Shown in pieces: positions 1 through 9,500 of a stretch of 64,000 nt of DNA; the first letter of the stretch is position 1; every line of letters begins with the position of its first letter. Source of the stretch: Saccharomyces uvarum (taxonomy: Eukaryota; Ascomycota; Saccharomycetes; Saccharomycetales; Saccharomycetaceae); the NCBI GenBank assembly GCA_947243795.1, contig OX365929.1, forward strand, positions 186,001 through 250,000. The letters are read 5' to 3'. The notes beneath the pieces were generated by a model. It was not told the DNA's origin. It was given only the letters and a program-made list of their open reading frames with translations, and did no database searches. Position numbers and translations under genes: made by a program.

Positions 1-188
1 CCATTTTCCTTCAGCCATTTTATCTTATTTTGCTTTGTTAAATGCGCTTGAAAGAAAAGCGAATGCCATGAAATGCAGATCAACACTTAACTTGTAAAGA
101 GGAGTGTTGTTTGCATACTATATCAATAATACCGAAACTCGAAAGTGGCCATATATCACAAAAACTAGTTCTAAAGATCTAGATCAAA

Positions 189-626
189 ATGGATAGAAAT
201 GTATATGAAGCATGCAGTAATATAATAAAGGAATTTGGAACGCATACAGTGAGTGCTGATGAAGTACTCGCAGAAAAAATAGATAACGTTGTCCCTGTAC
301 CATTCAAAACAAGAGAAGACTTAAATATTGATGCAGAGAAGGATAGAGACGAAGGTGTCTTTGAGGGCAATATCGTTCCCGATATCGACTTACGCGTGGT
401 ACACTACTACGCCACGCAGCTGTGTTTAAGTAAGTATCCACACCTAATCAACGCCTTTGATGAAACAAGTCTTGTCACATTGGGCTTGCTTATTGAGAAA
501 TGGGTGAAAGATTATCTTACTTGCACCAATACAGAAGATACTAGTCAAAATAAAACTATCGGAAAGGGACCATGCGAATTTATATCAAAGCACATCGACT
601 ATAGACACGCCCCAGGTAATATTTGA
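189..626 (+). CDS. RRN10: Rrn10, upstream activation factor subunit for RNA polymerase I
   Basis: The 145-codon ORF has an ATG start and the same length as S. cerevisiae Rrn10 (YBL025W). It is nearly collinear with that protein as I remember it, from MDRNVYEACSN at the start to YRHAPGNI at the end. In the family, Rrn10 belongs to the upstream activation factor with Rrn5, Rrn9, Uaf30 and histones H3/H4, which binds the rDNA upstream element and recruits core factor. I see no recognisable catalytic motif; it is a small structural subunit. The middle third (residues about 60-110, around the segment DLRVVHYYATQLC) is best conserved, and the acidic N-terminal third varies most. The start is fixed by the conserved N-terminus. 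A core-factor gene, RRN6, lies in the same window at 27-30 kb. Confidence 0.97.
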   Translation: MDRNVYEACSNIIKEFGTHTVSADEVLAEKIDNVVPVPFKTREDLNIDAEKDRDEGVFEGNIVPDIDLRVVHYYATQLCLSKYPHLINAFDETSLVTLGLLIEKWVKDYLTCTNTEDTSQNKTIGKGPCEFISKHIDYRHAPGNI

Positions 627-1224
627 ATGCACCGAAATCATAAAAATGCATTAGCATCGGAAAGCTTTTGCAAGCTACTATGGACCCAAAGAAGGGAGAC
701 AGAACTGTAAGTCACCAAACACAGTACCTCCTAATGGGAAAAGTATAAAGCACAACGTAAGGCCTCGTTTACTTGCACAAAATTCTGCCGTCAGAAAATC
801 AAGAGCTGAGCCAGCTGACATTGTACTGTGGGCGCAGTATATTCGAGACGACAAGATCCTGGATCTAAGGTGTTTGATCCAATGCTCAAGCAATGGCATT
901 CCGCCCAGATTTTTCGAGAAAATGATCCCGTTATATCTTTTAAACTCTAGAAGTAGACATACTTCTGGCCATTCTGGCACGTATTGAGCCAGTATATAGA
1001 ATATTACTCTTACACAACATAGTATTATTATGGCTACATTATTATAGCAATCCACGTATAAAATGACTGTGTTTTCTGTTGTTTTTCTTGAATTTTTTTT
1101 TTCACTATGAAAAATTTAGCGATGAGTTATTTCAGATTCGTCAAATAATCTAGTATAGTCAAACGCATTCTATTCTTGGTAGTTGTATCGGTTATTTATC
1201 CAATTGAAAGAAAGCATAAGAAAA
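627..1224. other. RRN10-NCL1 spacer with an ATG-less open frame
   Basis: This 598-bp spacer holds the NCL1 promoter in its last 120 bp. Its middle part is less AT-rich than most spacers here. A forward frame is open from 655 to 987 (110 sense codons, then TGA), and its only ATG is codon 90. The opposite strand is also open across 678-1055, but from a GTG. I know of no annotated gene here. It could be a gene remnant, an exon of an unrecognised spliced gene, or chance. Confidence 0.5.
1108..1128 (+). promoter_or_regulatory. RRPE and PAC motifs upstream of NCL1
   Basis: An RRPE-like TGAAAAATTT at 1108-1117 is followed directly by a PAC core GCGATGAG at 1119-1126, about 100 bp before the NCL1 ATG. 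Paired RRPE and PAC elements are the known signature of the yeast ribosome-biogenesis regulon (Stb3 on RRPE, Dot6/Tod6 on PAC). The spacing and position are typical. Confidence 0.8.
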
Positions 1225-3309
1225 ATGGCTAGAAGAAAGAATTATAAAAAGGGAAACAAGAAGACTTTTGGCGCTCGTGATGACTCAAGAGCTCAAAAGA
1301 ACTGGTCCGACTTGGAAAAAGAAAATGAAAAATGGGAAAAATACTACAAGACCTTAGCTCTATTCCCGGAAGATCAATGGGATGAGTTCAAGAAGACATG
1401 TCAAGCCCCATTACCCCTAACTTTTAGAATTACAGGCTCTAGAAAGCATGCTGGTGAAGTTTTAGATTTGTTCAAGGATAGACATCTACCAAACTTGACT
1501 AACGTTGAATTTGAAGGTGAAAAAATCAAGGCCCCAGTAGAACTACCTTGGTATCCAGACCACCTTGCTTGGCAATTGGACGTTCCAAAGACCGTCATTA
1601 GAAAGAACGAACAATTTGCAAAGACTCAGAGATTCTTAGTTGTTGAAAATGCGGTTGGTAACATCTCAAGACAAGAAGCTGTTTCAATGATCCCTCCAAT
1701 CGTGCTTGAAGTGAAGCCTCACCATACTGTTTTAGACATGTGCGCTGCTCCAGGTTCAAAAACCGCTCAATTAATCGAAGCCTTACACAAGGATACAGAT
1801 GAACCATCTGGTTTTGTTGTTGCTAACGATGCCGATGCTAGAAGATCTCATATGTTGGTTCACCAATTGAAAAGATTAAACAGTGCTAACTTAATGGTTG
1901 TTAACCATGATGCTCAATTTTTCCCACGTATCAGATTGCACGAAAACTCAAATAAGAAGAATGATGTTTTAAAATTCGACAGAATTCTTTGTGACGTGCC
2001 ATGTTCTGGTGATGGTACCATGAGAAAGAACGTCAACGTCTGGAAAGATTGGAACACACAAGCAGGTCTTGGTTTGCATACTGTTCAATTGAATATTCTA
2101 AATAGAGGTTTACATCTCCTAAAAGATGGCGGTAGATTAGTTTATTCCACTTGTTCCTTGAATCCTATCGAAAATGAAGCTGTCATTACTGAAGCACTAA
2201 GGAAATGGGGTGACAAAATCAGATTGGTTAATTGCGATGATAAACTATCTGGTTTAGTAAGATCTAAGGGTGTATCTAAATGGCCCGTTTATGATAGAAA
2301 TTTAACTGAGAAGACCAAGGGAGACGAAGGCACATTGGAAAGCTTTTTTGCGCCATCTGAAGAGGAAGCTTCTAAATTCAATTTGCAAAATTGTATGAGA
2401 GTTTACCCACACCAACAAAACACAGGTGGGTTTTTCATCACTGTTTTTGAAAAAATTGAGGAAATCATTGAACAAGAGGCTACTGAGAAATTATCCTCAG
2501 AAACTCCAGCTTTGGAATCCGAAGGACCCCAAACAAAGAAACTAAAGGTAGAAGAAGTCCAAAAGAAAGAAAGATTACCACGTGATGCCAACGAAGAGCC
2601 ATTTGTCTTTGTTGACCCACAACACGAAGCCTTGAAGGTCTGTTGGGACTTTTATGGTGTCGACAACATCTTTGACAGAAATACTTGTCTAGTTCGTAAT
2701 GCCACCGGTGAACCAACCAGAGTAGTTTATACCGTATGCCCGGCTTTGAAGGACGTTATTCAAGCTAATGAAGACAGATTGAAGATTATTTATTCAGGTG
2801 TAAAATTATTCATTTCTCAAAGAAGCGATATTGAATGTTCATGGAGAATTCAAAGTGAATCGCTACCAATAATGAAGCATCATATGAAATCCAATAGAAT
2901 AGTTAAAGCTAATTTGGAAATGCTAAAACACTTATTGATCGAATCATTCCCCAATTTTGACGACATCCGTTCGAAGAACATTGACAGTGATTTTGTCGAA
3001 AAAATGACTGTTTTAAGCTCTGGCTGTGCTTTCATTGATGTTTCAAGAAACGACTCTACCAAGGAAAACTTATTTTTACCTGTATGGAAGGGTAACAAAT
3101 GCATTAACTTAATGGTCTGCAAGGAAGACACCCATGAGCTATTATACAGAATCTTTGGTATTGATGCGAACGCCAAGGTGGCTCCAAAACCTGAAGAAAA
3201 AGTAGAAACGACTGAAACTCCTGTTGAAACTCCTGTTGAAACTCCTGTTGAAACTCCTGTTGAAACTCCTGTTGAAACTCCTGTTGAAACTCCTAGCGAG
3301 ACTAAATGA
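1225..3309 (+). CDS. NCL1: Ncl1/Trm4, tRNA cytosine-5 methyltransferase
   Basis: The 694-aa protein is the orthologue of S. cerevisiae Ncl1 (YBL024W, 684 aa), which makes m5C at several positions of nuclear tRNAs using S-adenosylmethionine (NSUN2/RsmB family). The start is the ATG at 1225, giving MARRKN; the frame also runs 14 codons upstream but without an ATG. The SAM-binding motif CAAPGSKT begins at Cys173. The two family catalytic cysteines are visible as PCSGDGT (Cys260) and STCSLNPIE (Cys310). A lysine-rich segment lies around residues 430-460. The C-terminus differs from S. cerevisiae: it ends in a tetrapeptide array (ETPV repeated) encoded by a 12-bp minisatellite. PAC and RRPE motifs lie just upstream. 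Confidence 0.98.
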   Translation: MARRKNYKKGNKKTFGARDDSRAQKNWSDLEKENEKWEKYYKTLALFPEDQWDEFKKTCQAPLPLTFRITGSRKHAGEVLDLFKDRHLPNLTNVEFEGEKIKAPVELPWYPDHLAWQLDVPKTVIRKNEQFAKTQRFLVVENAVGNISRQEAVSMIPPIVLEVKPHHTVLDMCAAPGSKTAQLIEALHKDTDEPSGFVVANDADARRSHMLVHQLKRLNSANLMVVNHDAQFFPRIRLHENSNKKNDVLKFDRILCDVPCSGDGTMRKNVNVWKDWNTQAGLGLHTVQLNILNRGLHLLKDGGRLVYSTCSLNPIENEAVITEALRKWGDKIRLVNCDDKLSGLVRSKGVSKWPVYDRNLTEKTKGDEGTLESFFAPSEEEASKFNLQNCMRVYPHQQNTGGFFITVFEKIEEIIEQEATEKLSSETPALESEGPQTKKLKVEEVQKKERLPRDANEEPFVFVDPQHEALKVCWDFYGVDNIFDRNTCLVRNATGEPTRVVYTVCPALKDVIQANEDRLKIIYSGVKLFISQRSDIECSWRIQSESLPIMKHHMKSNRIVKANLEMLKHLLIESFPNFDDIRSKNIDSDFVEKMTVLSSGCAFIDVSRNDSTKENLFLPVWKGNKCINLMVCKEDTHELLYRIFGIDANAKVAPKPEEKVETTETPVETPVETPVETPVETPVETPVETPSETK
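3214..3297 (+). repeat. 12-bp coding minisatellite in the NCL1 tail
   Basis: The unit GAAACTCCTGTT is present in six identical consecutive copies (3214-3285), followed by one altered copy (3286-3297). It encodes repeated Glu-Thr-Pro-Val. The copies show no synonymous differences, which points to recent expansion by slippage or unequal exchange. The S. cerevisiae tail, as I remember it, is Glu/Thr/Ala-rich but has no such array. Confidence 0.95.
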
Positions 3310-3605
3310 TCGGACATTATCTTCCTATCCTCCACTTTATATATCCTAGTTTAGTAAATGTATATTATTAAAAGGCAAAATGAAAATAGTATGTCTGCAG
3401 ATAGTTAATTTTCGTTGGATCTTGTGATTTTATCCAAATATAAGATACGAGAGAATTTTACGTGTTAAATTAAATCAAAATTAAAAATACAATGTATAAA
3501 AATTATACGAAAAAGGAAAGAAAATTATATACTGAGATTGCAATTGCCAATGCATGGAATGAAACTTGTTGTTGTTTTCCTTTCGTCGACCTACGGAAAG
3601 GAGCA

Positions 3606-6212
3606 TCAATGACCCAAGGTATAAATAGAGAAAGATCTGCGGAGTTGGCGACGAACACTGACCTTTTGAGCATCAACGAAGGAATCAACCACAACCTTGA
3701 TAGCTCTATCCAAATCATAAGAAGACACGAATTCAGATAACCTCATTTTAGCAAAGGATTCGGCGATTCTCAAAATGGATTCTAAATGACGGACAGTAAT
3801 TGGAAATGAACCAGTAGTAATACTTTCTCTTCTCAAGTCTGCATATACTCTACTGACCTTATCCATATCCATTTGATGTAATTTAGGGTAAACCTTGGTT
3901 CTGGCATAGTGAATATACTTCATTAGTAGTTCTTGTGGAATCGGGGAAATTTCTTCTTCCTTTTTCCTCTGTCTTTGAAGTCTCTTTTGTCTTGCAGTGA
4001 GTTGCTCATTTATTTCATCTTCCCCTTGTTCTACCACCGACTCTCCATTCCCTTTGGCAAGCTCATCTTCTTCATCCTGATCGTTTTCTGGATGAGATCT
4101 CACATGAGAATCAACAACAAAAATAGCCAATCTTCTGTCAGCCTCCTCATCAACAAGATCTCTAACAACACATAATATGTCAAATCTTGAAAGGATTGGT
4201 TCGGTTAAACTAACATTTTGAGCTAGAGGTAATGTGGAGTTGTATCTACCACCATTTGGATTTGCCGCAGCGATAATCGAACAGCGTGCCTGTAATGTAG
4301 TAACAATACCGGCTTTAGAAATCGAGATACTTTGTTGTTCCATAGCTTCATGAATGGATGTACGATCTTGGTCATTCATTTTATCAAATTCATCAATCAA
4401 ACAGACACCTTTATCGGCTAACACCAACGCACCACCCTCTAAAGTCCATTCTTTGGTAATGGGGTCTTTCCTAACAGATGCGGTCAAACCGACGGCCGAA
4501 GCACCTTGACCAGTGGCAAAGACAGCTCTGTGTGCTGTTTTCTCAACGTATTTCAAGATTTGAGATTTGGCAGTACCTGGGTCACCTAATAATAACACAT
4601 TGATGTCACCACGAATTGAATGTTTCCCATTAATGTTTTTTGGGACACCACCGAACAACGAACAGGCCACAGCGGTTTTGATATCCCTGTGACCATATAT
4701 GGATGGTGCCATCGAAGAGATAATTTTATCAATTATACCACGATCTCTAGAAATCTTTCTAAACTCACGTTCTTCTTCTTCAGTCCAACTGAAAACATCC
4801 AAACCTTCTTCTCCATCATTAGCGGCATTACCTTCCCTCCTTTTAACAGAATTTGCCTCGATCACCGTTGCAAAGACGGGAAACCCGTTCTTTGCATTCA
4901 AGTTACCGTCGTAATTATTCTTGTATATACCTGTAACTTCCACTTCCTCACCTGGCTTGGATACATCGACCAAATCAGCTAGTAAAATAACTTCTCTGTG
5001 TCTTGGTAAACGACCTGCAGGAACGGTCCCTGGTGCTTCTTGAAGCGTAACTCTTTGATAGTTACGATAAACAGTTTTTTCACCATTGACCCTGAAAGGG
5101 CCTTTTGATTTACAGTTTGTACAGAATGATATTCTAATTTCTTCATTAGAATCCTGGAAAAATGGACCCAAGATGGAGCCACATTTCAAACAATTGAATT
5201 TAACGTATTTTAACTGAGGGAAGACACCGGTTCTCCTTGTCACGACCCCAGTGACACGTACCAAAGAGGTCAAATTGGATTCACGTAATTCACGTAAACT
5301 GTATATTGTTGGAAAATCAGAAATTCTTACATGAATTTCCGAGTGAATACGGGTATAGTCTGGATAATGTAATTCTGTTGCCTCCATGGCAACTAAATCA
5401 AAGATTTTCAACATCTCGTCGGGACATTTGGCCAAAAACAACGCCAAGATAGCTTTGGATTCTGCCAAGTGCCTATAATTAACCTCCAAAGATTCAGAAT
5501 TCATTTCACCTAAAGTTCTAATACGTGCACCGTACACGGAACGACCGGTTTCATCTGTGTATTCTAGCAGGAACGACTTCAGTTCTCTGGCGATAGTTCT
5601 TGATACGTTGGGTTGGGTGATCCATTCTGAGTAACTATTAGCCTTGACGTTACTCAAGGACTCTAAGGTCAATTCTTCTCTTAATGGATCAATATCCATA
5701 TCACTTAACAGATCATCATCGCTATTCTCCAAATCTTCGTATTGTCTTCTTCTTCTTCGTCTTTGCACTGGAAGACCCATTTCATCTAGTTGTGCAGCAC
5801 CTTCTTGTTCTTCGTCCTCATCATCCATGTAGGCAACATTTCTTAATAGTCTATCTCTTTCATTCAGTTGAGCGTCAATACGACGACGTTCGCTCAGAGA
5901 TAGCTCTTGCTGCTGCCTATCATCAACTTGATTTGGATCATAAGTATCTCTGTTTCGATCAGTCGCATAGTCTCCGTACATATCATCGCCCATCAAGTCC
6001 ACTTCGTTCATTTGTTCTTCCACTTCATCAATGTCTGGCACATCGTCAACTTCGTTATCGTCACCTTCAGGATTAATCATATCTGGAGCACCAAGGGGCG
6101 AAGAAATCGGATCTATACCACCCCTGAAAGGTTGCTGGGGGGAAGATGGCGGCAATTCATTTTCCGATTCTGAATCATCTTCTTCTCGTCTACGTCTTCT
6201 ATTATCAGACAT
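3606..6212 (-). CDS. MCM2: Mcm2, replicative helicase subunit
   Basis: The 868-aa protein has the same length as S. cerevisiae Mcm2 (YBL023C) and is almost identical through its core. It is one of six subunits of the Mcm2-7 ring loaded at replication origins. Visible parts are an acidic, serine-rich N-terminal tail (DDK target and H3-H4 binding region in the family), a zinc-binding CxxC...CxxC module near residue 340-370, Walker A GDPGTAKSQ near residue 545, Walker B CLIDEFDK, and the arginine-finger motif SRFD. The ATG at 6212 gives MSDNRRRRREEDD, matching the known start; the frame continues 36 codons upstream, which I reject as leader. It converges on NCL1. An Mcm1-type site lies about 210 bp upstream of the start. 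Confidence 0.98.
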   Translation of the reverse strand: MSDNRRRRREEDDSESENELPPSSPQQPFRGGIDPISSPLGAPDMINPEGDDNEVDDVPDIDEVEEQMNEVDLMGDDMYGDYATDRNRDTYDPNQVDDRQQQELSLSERRRIDAQLNERDRLLRNVAYMDDEDEEQEGAAQLDEMGLPVQRRRRRRQYEDLENSDDDLLSDMDIDPLREELTLESLSNVKANSYSEWITQPNVSRTIARELKSFLLEYTDETGRSVYGARIRTLGEMNSESLEVNYRHLAESKAILALFLAKCPDEMLKIFDLVAMEATELHYPDYTRIHSEIHVRISDFPTIYSLRELRESNLTSLVRVTGVVTRRTGVFPQLKYVKFNCLKCGSILGPFFQDSNEEIRISFCTNCKSKGPFRVNGEKTVYRNYQRVTLQEAPGTVPAGRLPRHREVILLADLVDVSKPGEEVEVTGIYKNNYDGNLNAKNGFPVFATVIEANSVKRREGNAANDGEEGLDVFSWTEEEEREFRKISRDRGIIDKIISSMAPSIYGHRDIKTAVACSLFGGVPKNINGKHSIRGDINVLLLGDPGTAKSQILKYVEKTAHRAVFATGQGASAVGLTASVRKDPITKEWTLEGGALVLADKGVCLIDEFDKMNDQDRTSIHEAMEQQSISISKAGIVTTLQARCSIIAAANPNGGRYNSTLPLAQNVSLTEPILSRFDILCVVRDLVDEEADRRLAIFVVDSHVRSHPENDQDEEDELAKGNGESVVEQGEDEINEQLTARQKRLQRQRKKEEEISPIPQELLMKYIHYARTKVYPKLHQMDMDKVSRVYADLRRESITTGSFPITVRHLESILRIAESFAKMRLSEFVSSYDLDRAIKVVVDSFVDAQKVSVRRQLRRSFSIYTLGH

Positions 6213-6579
6213 TCCTTGTATTGTACTTGATGGTACGCTGGTTTTAAATGTAGCAGAAAAAAGTTTATTGGACTTGGGTAAGTGGAATACACTAAAACTG
6301 ACAAAATTGGGGAAAGCCAATGGGTTGTTTCAAGTACTCTAATTGAAAATTGATTATATTTCCAGATTTGTTTCTCGAAATTTTTCGTTGTCTTATTTTT
6401 TTCGGTAAGCAATTAGATTTCCTAAAAAGGGCATATAATAAATATCTTACGTGATCTGCCTATTGGTTTTGAAATACGCCGCAGGGAAAAGGAAGAATTT
6501 AATATTTATGTAATTAAAATGAGGTTTATATTTAAATATTTACAGAATGTTCAAACTGGTTTTTTATTTAGATGGGAAG
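6213..6579. other. MCM2 promoter and PIM1 3' region
   Basis: This 367-bp AT-rich spacer lies between the MCM2 start and the PIM1 stop codon; both genes are on the minus strand. It holds the Mcm1-type box at 6421-6430. I see no other gene. Confidence 0.6.
6421..6430. promoter_or_regulatory. Mcm1-type CArG box upstream of MCM2
   Basis: The perfect CArG sequence CCTAAAAAGG sits about 210 bp upstream of the MCM2 ATG. MCM replication genes peak at M/G1 through Mcm1-bound early cell-cycle boxes, and this site fits that role. The flanks only partly match the full ECB consensus, so function is inferred. Confidence 0.6.
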
Positions 6580-9500
6580 TTAGTCCTTCTCCTTTTTAGC
6601 ATCCAAAATTTCGAATTCAGCCTTCCACACTGAATTACCTTGTTTCGTATTTACATCCTTGAATAATTTCTGGAATATATCATTATACCAGTCCGCAGCT
6701 AGAGGCTCCAGACCTTCCTTTACATTATCTGGAAGTTCTTCCCAATCGTTTAAGTTATCCTTAGGGAAAATGATGGTCTTGGCACCAGATCTTTTGGCCG
6801 CCACGGCTTTTTCTCTTAAACCACCAATACGTAAAACTTTACCAGTGAGCGTCAATTCCCCAGTCATTGCAACTGTTGGTTCAATCGACTTGTTTAATGC
6901 TAGAGATAAGAAGGAGGAGGCCATAGTTACACCAGCGGATGGGCCATCTTTGGGGGTGGCACCTTCAGGACAATGCAAGTGGATAGAAGCTTTCTCAAAG
7001 AATCTGTTTTCGGGGAACTTTTGTGCTAAGTACATTTTGGAAAATGAATAAGCCAGTCTTGATGATTCTTTCATCACATCACCCAATTGCCCTGTTCTTT
7101 CAAAGGTTGGGTGCTTACAGTTGTGTAGCGGTTGTTCAAGGACAGATTCCACGTAAAGTGAACAACCACCCATATTAGTCCATGCTAGTCCCATTACTAC
7201 ACCGGGTGGGGTTGTTTCATATAATCTATCTGTCGTGTACACTGGGGGTCCGACATAGTCCTTTAAATTGTCTTGAGATATGGAAACATTAATTTTTTCA
7301 GAAGTTTTCAAAGCTTCTATGTCATCGCTCGTCTTCCTCGAATCGACATCTTTACTTTCCTTTGACGAGCTTATGACATTTTTGCTTGTCTTATCTTCGG
7401 ACGAAACGGTTTCCTTGGACTTGGCGTTATCTTTTTGTGTGTCTGAAGATGTTGGCGAGTCCTCAATACTCAATTTTTTGACAACTTGTAAGGCTGCTTT
7501 ACGATAAATTTTCTCAATATGTTTTTTCAAGTTTCTTACACCACTTTCTCTACAGTAGTACTTCATTAATGCTGTGATCGCATCTTCTGTCATGTCAACG
7601 TGAGAATTCTCCAAGCCAGCGCTCTTCTTGGCACTTGGAACCAAGTACTGTTCGGCGATCTTAACTTTATCCTCGGCAACATACCCTGTCAATTCAATGA
7701 CTTCCATACGATCCAGCAAGGGTCTTGGGATGGTCTCCAATGAATTGGCTGTACAAACAAAGAGCACTTTTGATAAATCAATAGGGATATCCAAGTAGTT
7801 GTCCAGGAAACTGTTGTTTTGTTCAGGGTCAAGTACTTCCAATAATGCCGCAGAGGGGTCTCCATGAATACCCCCATGCCCAATCTTATCGATTTCATCT
7901 ATCAAAATCAGAGGATTTTGAGTTTGACACTTCTTTAAGGCTTGGACTACCCTACCAGGTAAGGCACCGATATATGTTCTTCTGTGACCTTTAATTTCCG
8001 CCACATCTGTCATACCTCCCACGGAGAATCTGAAGAATTTTCTATTAAGGGCTCTGGCAATAGATTTACCGATGGACGTCTTACCAACACCCGGTGGACC
8101 AACGAAGCAGATAATCTTACCGTCGACTTTACCTAATAGTTTACCAACAGCAATAAATTCCAGAATACGATCTTTAACGTCTATCATACCATAATGATCT
8201 TCGTCCAAAATTTTCTTGGCTCTTGGAATGGAGTATTGTTCCTGAGAATGTTTCCCCCAAGGGATCGAGGTCAACCAATCCAAGTAGTTTCTAATGACAC
8301 CGAATTCAGACATGGAAGTTTCCAAGGTGCTTAGCTTTGTGATTTCATCATCAAAGATTTTTTGAACGCTTTCGGGCAGTTTCAATGACTTGACTCTTTC
8401 CTTGTAAGTGTCAATTAGTTTATCACGACCATCGTCAATACCCAATTCTCTCTTAATACCCTTTAGCTGTTCCATCAAATAGTATTCTCTTTGTCTCTTT
8501 TGGATCTTCGTTTCCACATCTTTAGAGATTTTGTTTTGTAATTCTGCATTCATTAACTCTTTCTTAAGAACCAATAACGATTTTTCTAGTCTGTGCTCGA
8601 TGTTTAGGGATGACAGGATATCCTGCAATTCGTCTTCTTCGCCAGCGGAAACAGCAGCAGCAAAATCTGCCAACCTAGCCGGTTCCTCGAAAATGTTCGT
8701 GGTGGCCGATTGAATAGAAGCTGAGAAAGTGGCAATTTGTTCTCTGAACATGGTGTTCAATTGCGAGATTTCTTTGAAGACTTTCAAGATTTCAGATGTT
8801 AGCGCATTAATAACGGGTGACTTTCTATCAAATGGTTCATCTTCTAAATTCAAGACATTGACCAGTGACACATTGTAATCCTTTAAAAATTCTGTGGGGT
8901 TCACATCATCACCTTCTTGAGCATCGTCTAATTCGTCAGACTCTTCTTCTGAGGCTTCTAGTTTTTTGTGCTCCTGCTGCTGGTGCAGTTCTGAATCTGG
9001 TATCTTTTCCACCACAATGTCTTCCAACTTGGGCGCGGTGGCTCTAGTATTTTCTGCTTGATCTTCCTTAGCCTCAGTAGCTTCGGTGACGGCTGTTTCC
9101 ACATCCTTTTCTTTTGCTTGCTCCTTTAGTTTTTCCTTTTCTTCGTTAGGTGGGAATAACTCATCGATCTTTATTCTTCTGTGAGGGTACAGAAGAGCGG
9201 TCATCGTTTCGGTGCCCGTTTTCTCGTCTTTGCTCGGAAAGGCACTTGTTATCTGGGCCAAAACACCGACATCATACACTTCGTCTTTATTCGTAATCAC
9301 ATCGGTATCTTCCTCTGAATTCTTCAACATGAAGGCACCAATATAAGGTTGCTGACGGTCTAGCATTTCCTTGATGGCCTTCATAACTCTCTCATCCGAT
9401 ATTACAACTGCCTTGTAGAACCCTGGAAATAAGGGGCGCCTGGCTATTGGCAAAGCCAGCATTTGCGGGTACACTTCTGGTACTTCTGGCTTTGGTGGTT

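Noticed and set aside
678-1055. Minus-strand 125-codon ORF between RRN10 and NCL1
   Set aside because: It starts with GTG and its first ATG is at codon 53. It has no recognisable motif, so I do not list it as a gene, though the region is flagged.
2880-3335. Minus-strand ORF with GVST repeats opposite the NCL1 tail
   Set aside because: It is the antisense reading of the 12-bp minisatellite within NCL1.
6213-6320. N-terminal extension of MCM2 by 36 codons
   Set aside because: The conserved protein starts at the ATG at 6212, giving exactly the known 868-residue length.
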